Source: Thiocapsa sp. UBA6158 (lineage in GTDB: Bacteria > Pseudomonadota > Gammaproteobacteria > Chromatiales > Chromatiaceae). Taken from it: 21,999 nt of DNA. Position 1 is the first letter of the stretch; every line of letters begins with the position of its first letter. Position numbers and translations under genes: made by a program. Positions 15,959-21,999 of this stretch are shown in pieces. The notes beneath the pieces are model-generated. The model was given only the letters and a program-made list of their open reading frames with translations, was not told the origin of the DNA and ran no database searches. The stretch lies in contig NZ_DIUM01000106.1 of assembly GCF_002423035.1 (NCBI RefSeq), positions 53,047-75,045 on the forward strand, in the 5' to 3' direction.

Positions 15959-16044
15959 CTAAACCGCGTCCGGTACGAACGGACCGAGTTGCACCGAGCG
16001 TTTCGGCATGCACGGCATCTCCTGTCGCACAGGATGCGGTTTAG
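15959..16044. repeat. Palindromic element D (CTAAACCGCG-ended)
   Basis: CTAAACCGCGTCC (15959-15971) and GGATGCGGTTTAG (16032-16044) are inverted repeats with one mismatch over 13 bp. It is intergenic between two plus-strand genes and, unlike B, C and C2, touches no stop codon. Confidence 0.65.
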
Positions 16045-16230
16045 CCCTTGACGTACCGAACATTCCCCTCGCGCCCTCGAGCGCGTAGCGTGTCGCTGCG
16101 GAACGAGCGTCCTGCGGGGATGCTGTCGCAGACTCAACGGCGATACCCCAGCTCGAGGTGCGAAAGCCTTTGCGCACGTCGCGCCTTTGCGGTTCCAATA
16201 GTCCGAGCGATTTCAACGAGCGGAGCGCGG

Positions 16231-17985
16231 ATGACCGAACGATCGACCCTCGCCGGGGGCGCCACCCTCGCCATCACGGGCTCCGGCGGCAGCGGGGCGG
16301 TCACGGCGGGGCTCATCCTACTCGCCGCCGTCGGGCGCGCTGGCTATTACGGTCTGCTCGGCCGCTCCGCCGGTCCGCAGATTCGCGGCGGCGAGTCCGC
16401 GGCCATGCTGCGCTTCGGGCCGCAGCCGATCGAGTGCATGGGCGGCCGCTTCGATCTGCTCGTGGGTCTGGATTGGGAAAATGTCGCCCGCTTTGCCGAC
16501 GAGCTGCCGCTGGATCGCACCAGTCTCGTCCTGACCGACGCACAGGCCGGGCCGATCCCCGAGATCCTCGTCCGTTCAGGCGCGCAGGTGCGCAGCATGC
16601 CCTGGAAGGCGCTCGCCGATGCCCAGAGCGAAGGCCGGATGAACATGGTCGCGCTCGGCATGGTCGGCGCAATGCTCGGTTTGCCGCTGGACGCGCTCGA
16701 GGCAGGCGCCCGGGCGACGCTCGGCGACAAGGGCGGTCGGGTGTTGACCTCGTCGCTTGATTGCATCCGCTCGGGTTACTCGGCGACAGATGCGGCGCCT
16801 GTGCCTCCTTCGGCGCTCGCCCCGCCTGTCGCGCGCTGGAACATCAGCGGCAACGAGGCCGCGGGACTGGGTGCCGTTCGCGGCGGGGTCCGATTCGTCG
16901 CCGCCTATCCCATCACCCCGGCCAGCGAGGTGCTGGAATGGCTCGCACCCCGTTTGGAGCTGCTCGGCGGCTCGCTGCTCCAGGCCGAGGACGAGCTGGC
17001 ATCCATCAACATGATCATCGGCAGCTCGTTCGGCGGCGTGCCCTCGCTGACGGCGACCTCCGGCCCCGGCCTAAGCCTGATGGTCGAAGGCTTGGGTCTG
17101 GCCGTTGCGAGCGAGACCCCGGTCGTGGTCGTCAACGTCCAGCGCGGCGGTCCATCGACCGGCATCCCGACCAAGTCGGAGCAGTCCGACCTGAACATCG
17201 CCCTGCACGGCCTGCACGGCGACGCCCCGCATCTGGTCCTGGCCGCTCTGGGCATCCGCGATTGCGTCTACACGGTCGAGTGGGCGGTCGGTCTGGCCGA
17301 GCACCTGCAAACGGTCGCGATCGTGCTGTCGGATCAGATGCTGGGTCAGTCGCGTGCGATCGTCGACCCGCCGGGCGATTTGCCGTTCGGGGCGGTGCAG
17401 CACACGCCTTTGCAGCGCCTGATCGGCACCGACGCGGATCCGGATCATCGCCGCTATCGGCCGACGCCCGACGGGGTCTCGCCGATGGCCTTACCCGGTT
17501 TGCCGGGCGGCATGTATACCGCAGAGGGTCTGGAGCACGGTCCGGGCGGTGCGCCCTCGAGCCGCGCGATCGACCACGCCGAGCAGCTCGACAAACGGCT
17601 GCATAAACTGACCGGCTTCGACTACGGCCACGGTTGGGCCGAGATCCGGGGCGAGGGCGATCATCTGCTCCTGACCTGGGGCTCCTCGGCGGGCCCGGTC
17701 TTCGAGGCTGCGGAGCGTTTGCGTGGATCGGGCACTCCGACGCGGGCGATTGCACTGCGCCTGCTCGCGCCGCTGCAGCGCGATGCGCTGCTCGAGGCCA
17801 TCGGCGCGGCCGGGTCGATCCTGGTGGTCGAGCAGAACCAGACCGCACAGTGTTTCGCCTATCTCCATTCACAACGCGCGCTCCCGGCGCACGCTCGGTC
17901 CTATGCGCGCCCCGGCCCCTTGCCGTTGCGTCCCGCGGAGATCATGCGCGCGCTGATCGGAAGCCACACGCGCGAGGAGACTTGA
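16231..17985 (+). CDS. korA: 2-oxoacid (2-oxoglutarate):ferredoxin oxidoreductase, alpha subunit
   Basis: KorA is a 584-aa gamma-alpha fusion. The N-terminal gamma-type domain (about 1-190) starts ATLAITGSGGSGAVTAG and has RSAGPQIRGGESAAMLR (45-61). The alpha domain begins near 205 (ISGNEAAGLGAVRGG) with AAYPITPASEV near 224-234 and RGGPSTGIPTKSEQSDL near 305-321, the signature linked to CoA and substrate handling. With KorB it interconverts 2-oxoglutarate and CoA with succinyl-CoA and CO2, using ferredoxin. The start at 16231 has GGAG 5 nt upstream and matches the family N-terminus. The stop is separated from the korB ATG by a single base. Substrate (2-oxoglutarate or another 2-oxoacid) cannot be fixed from sequence alone. 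Confidence 0.95.
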   Translation: MTERSTLAGGATLAITGSGGSGAVTAGLILLAAVGRAGYYGLLGRSAGPQIRGGESAAMLRFGPQPIECMGGRFDLLVGLDWENVARFADELPLDRTSLVLTDAQAGPIPEILVRSGAQVRSMPWKALADAQSEGRMNMVALGMVGAMLGLPLDALEAGARATLGDKGGRVLTSSLDCIRSGYSATDAAPVPPSALAPPVARWNISGNEAAGLGAVRGGVRFVAAYPITPASEVLEWLAPRLELLGGSLLQAEDELASINMIIGSSFGGVPSLTATSGPGLSLMVEGLGLAVASETPVVVVNVQRGGPSTGIPTKSEQSDLNIALHGLHGDAPHLVLAALGIRDCVYTVEWAVGLAEHLQTVAIVLSDQMLGQSRAIVDPPGDLPFGAVQHTPLQRLIGTDADPDHRRYRPTPDGVSPMALPGLPGGMYTAEGLEHGPGGAPSSRAIDHAEQLDKRLHKLTGFDYGHGWAEIRGEGDHLLLTWGSSAGPVFEAAERLRGSGTPTRAIALRLLAPLQRDALLEAIGAAGSILVVEQNQTAQCFAYLHSQRALPAHARSYARPGPLPLRPAEIMRALIGSHTREET

Positions 17986-17986
17986 G

Positions 17987-18823
17987 ATGGATACAGCCAT
18001 CGTCACCCCGACCCTCCGAGCCAAGGACTACAAGTCCGAGGTCGCACCCGTCTGGTGTCCCGGCTGCGGACACTTCGCCGTGCTCTCCGCCGTGACCAAG
18101 GCACTGGCGCATCTGAAGCTCCCCAAGGAGCGTGTCGCCATGATCTCGGGAATCGGCTGCTCTTCGCGATTGCCGGCCTATGTCGATGCCTACGGTTTCC
18201 ACGGCATTCACGGCCGTGCGCTGCCGCTCGCCTCCGGGCTAAAAGCAGCCCGGCCGGATCTGACGGTGATCGTCGCGGGCGGCGACGGCGACGGCTTCTC
18301 GATCGGCGGCAACCACTTCCTACATGCCTGCCGACGCAACATGGACCTGACCTACATCGTCATGGACAACGAGGTCTACGGCATGACCAAGGGTCAGGCC
18401 TCGCCGACGACCCAGCCGGATTGGGCCAAGAGCAAGCTCACGCCCCACGGCACCGGCATGCGGCCCTTCCTGCCCACGGCGATTGCGCTCGCGGCCGGCG
18501 CGAGCTTCATCGCCCGCGGTTTCGCGGGTGATCCCAACGGTCTGACCAAGCTGCTGGTGGAGGCGATCGAGCATCCGGGATTCGCTTTTCTTCAGGTCTT
18601 GAGTCCCTGCCAGACCTTCCGCCCGGAGCAGAAGGAATGGAAGCACCTGGTCCATCCGAGCGACATGGCGCCGACCGACGATCCGGTCGAGGCCGCCCGC
18701 TTTATCCAGGCCGACGACGGTATGGCGCTCGGCCTTTTCTATGTTCGGCGGCTACCGGTCTGGCAGCCGCAACACCAGCCGACCGCGACCCCCGCGGATC
18801 TGGAACGGGAGTTCGTGCTATGA
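17987..18823 (+). CDS. korB: 2-oxoacid (2-oxoglutarate):ferredoxin oxidoreductase, beta subunit
   Basis: KorB is the 278-aa thiamine-diphosphate subunit. WCPGCGH gives C24 and C27; GIGCSSR gives C58; SPCQTF gives C208. These are the four ligands of the single [4Fe-4S] cluster in two-subunit OFORs. The ThDP/Mg site is GGDGDGFSIGGNH (98-110) with NEVYGMTKGQ (128-137). The LPLASGLK loop (79-86) is typical. The ATG at 17987 follows the korA TGA by 1 nt, with GAGGAG inside the korA end as ribosome site. Its own TGA overlaps the next ATG as ATGA. There is no dedicated ferredoxin subunit, so a separate ferredoxin is the acceptor. Confidence 0.96.
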   Translation: MDTAIVTPTLRAKDYKSEVAPVWCPGCGHFAVLSAVTKALAHLKLPKERVAMISGIGCSSRLPAYVDAYGFHGIHGRALPLASGLKAARPDLTVIVAGGDGDGFSIGGNHFLHACRRNMDLTYIVMDNEVYGMTKGQASPTTQPDWAKSKLTPHGTGMRPFLPTAIALAAGASFIARGFAGDPNGLTKLLVEAIEHPGFAFLQVLSPCQTFRPEQKEWKHLVHPSDMAPTDDPVEAARFIQADDGMALGLFYVRRLPVWQPQHQPTATPADLEREFVL

Positions 18824-19350
18824 GCACACTCGCGAGTCAGCGCATCGAGTCCGTCGCCGAGTTTCTGGTGCACGCGCTCGAGCTCGAGCACGAATCGGCC
18901 GAGCGTTATCGTCAGCTCGCCGAGACCATGACCCTGCACCACAACCACACGGTTGCAGCGGTCTTTCGACTCCTCGCCGACATGAGCGCCGCACACGCCT
19001 CCGAGGTGAGCGCCCGCGCCGAGGGCATCCGGCTTCCGGAGATCGCCCCTTGGGACTTCAAATGGGCCTGCCCCGGCAGCCCCGAGGTCGATTGCGACGA
19101 CTTCGACGTCAGCTATCTGATGACCCCGCTCCAAGCCTTCGAGCTGGCGCTCTTCAACGAGATCCGCGGCCGCGACTTCTACGCCTTCGTCGCGACCGAT
19201 TCGCCGCAGCCGCAGGTCCGCGCGCTCGCCGCCGAGATGGCCGCCGAAGAGAACGAGCACGTCGAGCTGGTCGCCACCTGGGTCGAGCGCGAGCGCCTGG
19301 TCGCAACCCGGATCCCGGAGGACCTGGATCCGCCGAATCTGCAGGGGTGA
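18820..19350 (+). CDS. Ferritin-like (rubrerythrin-type) di-iron protein
   Basis: This 176-aa protein has the paired carboxylate/histidine helices of the ferritin-like superfamily: HALELEHESAERY (18-30), MSAAHASEVSARAEG (55-69, with H59 and E62), FELALFNEIRGRDFY (107-121) and AAEENEHVELVATW (141-154, with E144 and H147). No rubredoxin CxxC tail is present, so it is erythrin-like rather than full rubrerythrin. Such proteins oxidise iron or reduce peroxide. The start overlaps the korB stop (ATGA), with GGGAG upstream, so it is translated with KorAB. This suggests a role protecting or supplying iron to the oxygen-sensitive iron-sulfur enzyme; that is inference. Residues 76-105 between the two helix pairs form a Trp/Cys/Asp-rich linker. 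Confidence 0.83.
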   Translation: MSTLASQRIESVAEFLVHALELEHESAERYRQLAETMTLHHNHTVAAVFRLLADMSAAHASEVSARAEGIRLPEIAPWDFKWACPGSPEVDCDDFDVSYLMTPLQAFELALFNEIRGRDFYAFVATDSPQPQVRALAAEMAAEENEHVELVATWVERERLVATRIPEDLDPPNLQG

Positions 19351-19484
19351 AGCTTGTCCTTCGGAATGGCGACGACCGCATCCTTCCGGGGTTTGAGTCC
19401 CGCTCGCGCTTGGGGCAGATGCGGATGGCCCGCGTGGAGACGCGAGATCGGACGGCGATCGGTAAACAGACGAGGTAAGACGCG

Positions 19485-19961
19485 ATGACGGGACAACAAA
19501 CAGAGCAGGTGCCGGTCGCACTCCAGGGCGAGTACGACGCGAGCACCGCGTTGACCGACCCATTCTGCGAGGCCCATTTGAACACCGAGTACCGGGATCC
19601 GTGTCGACGGATGGTCGCGAAGCTGTGCCGAAAACGACTTCGAGACCACCGGCCTGACGCCGGACATGGGCGACCGTACAACCGAGATCGCGGCCGTCTT
19701 GATCCGCGACGGGCGCATTGTCGATCGGCACAGGCCGATGCCGAAATGGCGGCGAATCTGACGCTGTATCTGGAACGGGCCTTGATGGAGCGGTTCGGGC
19801 TCTCGGGTGTCACCCACGACCTGCTCGGGCGGATTCAGCGCACGGCAAAGACCCAGCTTGAAAGCTGCATCGCGCGCTACGGCGGAGCTGGCTCGTCGGA
19901 GAAGGGATCCAGCGGCAAGACGGGGCGTCGGCAGCGCAGCCGATCGGGCGCGGCATCATGA
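19485..19961 (+). pseudogene. Wrecked gene: DUF6398 start fused to a DnaQ-like exonuclease remnant
   Basis: A good ribosome site (GAGGT, 19472-19476) precedes MTGQQTEQVPVALQGEYDAS and ALTDPFCEAHLNTEYRDPC, then AKLCRKR. This resembles the start of DUF6398 proteins. At about 19634 that similarity ends abruptly. In another frame (19636-19761) FETTGLTPDMGDRTTEIAAV and LIRDGRIVDRHR follow, the first motif (DxE) of DEDD 3'-5' exonucleases, stopping at a TGA. The original frame resumes near 19745 with ERFGLSGVTHDLLGRIQRT, like the C-terminal part of such exonucleases. The single open frame is therefore a mosaic of a truncated DUF6398 gene and an internally deleted exonuclease gene. It should be non-functional. 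Family names are from memory of sequence patterns. Confidence 0.58.
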
Positions 19962-20157
19962 CGTAGCCGAAGACCGGCGCACGGTTCGGCAGCCTCCGGC
20001 TCGTCGATCGCGATCCCTATCGTGACCGCGGCAATGCAGAAGGCTCGCTCCTGCGGCTTAGGCTGGGTTTCTGCTCTCGGATCCGGATACCCTCCGGGAT
20101 TGCGTTGCGGCGGGTCGGCGGCGGGAAGCAGATGAGATTTGCGACAGGGGTGTTCTG

Positions 20158-20861
20158 ATGCCAACCGAGGGGTTATCACGGAACTTCGGATTTCTGCGGG
20201 CCTACGAGGAACAGCTTGATCGCCTCGGCGCTCTGGCAGAAGGCTATTTCGCCGATGATCCCTCGACCTGCCTGATCAAGCTCCGCCAGTTCGGCGAGGA
20301 GCTGGCCCGCCAAGTGGCCGCGCGGAGCGGTCTTCTCGCGACCCCGGACGAACTGCAATCGGACCTGTTGCGTCGTCTCAAATTCGAGCCTGCGGTTCCT
20401 CCCGAGGTCCTCGACCTGTTTCGTCAGGTCCGGATTCTCGGCAACCGCGTGACGCACCATGGCGACGGTGACCACCGGGATGCCCTGACCACGCTCCAGG
20501 TCGCCCGGCAACTGGCGATCTGGTTTCACCGGACCTTCGGAAGGGATGCCGGCTTCAAGCCTGGCCCTTTCGTGCCGCCGACCGCACCGCTGCCGAATGG
20601 CCGACCGCGAGCGGTCCGGCCGATGAGGCGCTCTTCTATGGCTTACAGTGTCTCGGCACGGTGGAGGCGAAGCGCGAACGCAAGAACGTCTCCGCCGCCG
20701 TCGATCAGTCCGAGCGCTATGCGCGCAACATCCTCCTCGAGGACGGCGAGGCGGAGGCGAGCGGGGGGCCGTGGGATGCCTACCGGGTCCTCTTCGTCTT
20801 CGCGACCAATCTCAAACACGTCTACCAAAGGGTGTACCCGGATCTCAATGGATACGCCTAG
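20158..20861 (+). pseudogene. hsdR: Decayed type I restriction subunit HsdR (DUF4145 type)
   Basis: Residues 1-141 (to about 20580) match the DUF4145 N-terminus of HsdR helicase-nucleases: NFGFLRAYEEQLDRLGALAE, then YFADDPSTCLIKLRQFGEEL, then LARQLAIWFHRTFG and FKPGPFVPP. The reading frame then jumps. In the next frame AAEWPTASGPADEALFYGL and TVEAKRERKNVSAAVDQSER continue, the PD-(D/E)xK nuclease motif with D and E-x-K, followed by GGPWDAYRVLFVFATN. A coiled-coil and part of the nuclease domain are missing between the pieces, and the whole helicase is gone after 20861. An intact enzyme would be about 1,000 aa. The start has AGGGG 8 nt upstream. No hsdM or hsdS is visible. A remnant of a restriction system. 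Confidence 0.75.
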
Positions 20862-21153
20862 TTCGGAACCGTTCGTCGATAAAACAAGCACTTGTCGGTC
20901 GAGCGCTCGGCCATTTTTTGGGATTGGCGTGTGCGGCTACATTTGGCCTGAGCATCTGTTTTCAAAAAAACCATACGTTTCCCCGAAATCCGGGAGAGTC
21001 CGACCTTCCGCCGTAACAGGCTGATTAAATTGCTGGTTGAAGTCCAGCCGATGGGGTTGCTCCTACACCATTGTAGTGCCCCGGAGCGGCGTTTGGGTAA
21101 CCTCCGTCCCTACTGCGGCCCCTGTTGTTTGCAATGATGGCCCTCGACCCGGT
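20862..21153. other. Accessory intergenic stretch, no gene seen
   Basis: About 290 nt, less GC-rich than the left of the window, with runs such as CATTTTTTG and CAAAAAAACC. I recognise no coding sequence. A small hairpin GCTGG-TTGAAGT-CCAGC lies near 21039-21055. Confidence 0.4.
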
Positions 21154-21774
21154 CTACAACCAATCATGCACCGCGGAATCCTTCCGTACTTTGTCGAGAT
21201 CTGTATCATGCGAGTGTGCACTTCGCATGTGCTCGGCGATCTGCCGAAAGGCAGGATGCGAGCTCGCGACATAGTGCACGGTGAGCGCAGGTCCCGAAGT
21301 CGGCAAGATCTCGCGTCCACCTGAATCCACGATCTTTTGCTTGATGCCGTTGAAGGGCGAGCCGCCGAGATACTTGTCGGAGTACATCCGAAGGATATCG
21401 GCATACCTGTGCATTGCAACGGAGGAGAATGTCCGGCTGACATAGAAGAGCCCCTGCGATGAAAAATGGAGCTCGTCGCGAATTCGATAATCCTCGATCC
21501 GAAAGCGGTAAACGAAGATCGCTTCCGTCATGGGATTTGGCGAATGGATGGAATGTCCTGGTCGACCGAGGTGGTCCATGACTGTCTTTCTGGATTCACC
21601 GATATCCAGTTTGCGATGAATCAAGATCGTGCGGGTCGATGTCAAGGGCCGAAAACGGGAGGAGGATATCAACAGGGGCCAGTATGCAGACACACAATCA
21701 TATTGCTCTCGAACCCTGTCTTCATAGCGGATTCGAGCGCGGCTTCGTCGAGCGATGGTTAAGAAATCAAGCAT
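21154..21774 (-). CDS. Hypothetical 206-aa protein, possibly BamE-like in its middle
   Basis: I do not recognise the family. Codon choice and composition look like real coding sequence. The central part has the layout of small BamE/SmpA-type domains: LDIGESRKTVMDHLGRPG (56-73), then AIFVYRFRIEDYRIRDELHF (85-104) and SSQGLFYVSRTF. That match is a pattern impression only. After it come ADILRMYSDKYLGGSPFNGI and a hydrophilic, histidine-rich C-terminus. No lipobox or signal peptide is visible. The ATG at 21774 has no Shine-Dalgarno, and protein-like sequence continues upstream in frame for about 26 codons (TKPRSAISETLKNDPIS) to a stop, so the gene may be N-terminally truncated or use another start. 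It sits at the end of the decayed restriction region. Confidence 0.45.
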   Translation of the reverse strand: MLDFLTIARRSRARIRYEDRVREQYDCVSAYWPLLISSSRFRPLTSTRTILIHRKLDIGESRKTVMDHLGRPGHSIHSPNPMTEAIFVYRFRIEDYRIRDELHFSSQGLFYVSRTFSSVAMHRYADILRMYSDKYLGGSPFNGIKQKIVDSGGREILPTSGPALTVHYVASSHPAFRQIAEHMRSAHSHDTDLDKVRKDSAVHDWL

Positions 21775-21999
21775 AGATATCGGGTCGTTCTTCAGCGTTT
21801 CACTAATAGCACTTCGAGGCTTTGTATTGCGGTAGTTCTACGCTATTTTTCAATGGCATGAGTTCGCGCAGACGTCGTTATTGGGTTCGTGTTGACTGAT
21901 CATTTTTCTACTGATTGGCACCACGGACTGCTTGCTGCGATTGACGCACCGGAGCAGGGGCACGGAACTTTACAATTATAGTGCCCTGCACGATGGACT
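21775..21999. other. Right-edge stretch, no gene assigned
   Basis: Comparatively AT-rich. The first 80 nt may belong to the minus-strand protein described at 21154-21774 (frame open to about 21850). The last 20 nt contain AATTATAGTGCCC, similar to ATTGTAGTGCCCC near 21070. Nothing else is recognisable. Confidence 0.35.

Larger units (their letters stand above)
15675..16230. other. Gap between the hemerythrin-like gene and korA
   Basis: About 555 nt without an intact gene. It holds a GC hairpin just after the hemerythrin-like stop, a possible degraded minus-strand coding segment around 15700-15860, and palindromic element D. From 16045 to 16230 I see nothing recognisable apart from the korA ribosome site. 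Confidence 0.5.

Noticed and set aside
1..21999. CRISPR arrays, tRNA and rRNA genes
   Set aside because: No regularly spaced identical repeats and no cloverleaf with a T-loop motif were found when reading the intergenic regions.

Overview
The window reads as chromosomal DNA of a purple sulfur bacterium (Gammaproteobacteria, Chromatiaceae; Thiocapsa, Thiocystis and Allochromatium are the closest in feel). It is clearly GC-rich by eye. The left edge carries soeABC, the cytoplasmic sulfite dehydrogenase genes best known from Allochromatium vinosum. The next genes are hypF (NiFe-hydrogenase maturation), alr, rapA, Slp-type lipoproteins, a Trm112-like protein and an oxygen-sensitive 2-oxoacid:ferredoxin oxidoreductase. 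The lineage is inferred from gene content only.

Layout. 1-2261 (+): the end of soeA, then soeB and soeC. 2262-2766: no intact gene; a cluster of small hairpins and a coding-like remnant. 2767-5175 (+): hypF. 5176-5790: an IS110-type transposase remnant and a TTAAACCGCG-ended palindromic element. 5791-6216 (-): a membrane-anchored thioredoxin-like protein without CxxC. 6540-7622 (+): alr. 8220-11383 (+): a two-gene unit, an unknown 125-aa protein followed after 5 nt by rapA. 11564-13064 (-): a Trm112-like gene and two Slp-family lipoproteins. 13400-14980 (+): an alpha/beta hydrolase joined to a multi-pass membrane domain. 15228-15674 (+): a hemerythrin-like protein. 16231-19350 (+): korA, korB and a ferritin-like protein in a tightly overlapped operon.

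The right end (19485-21999) differs. It holds a wrecked DUF6398/exonuclease gene, a decayed type I restriction hsdR, and an unknown minus-strand ORF in visibly less GC-rich DNA. It looks like the edge of an eroded defence or accessory island.

How the genes fit together. SoeABC oxidises sulfite on the cytoplasmic side and passes electrons to the quinone pool. HypF serves a hydrogenase encoded elsewhere. KorAB works with ferredoxin, and the overlapping ferritin-like gene suggests an oxygen- or iron-management partner for it. A family of inverted-repeat elements (arms close to TTRAACCGCGYCC) occurs at five places. Three of them contain a gene's stop codon inside one arm, so they may act as bidirectional transcript ends. 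I found no CRISPR array, tRNA or rRNA. No wholly new system is evident. The best leads are the stop-codon palindromes, the Kor-ferritin operon, the small gene coupled to rapA, and the tail-bearing Slp pair.
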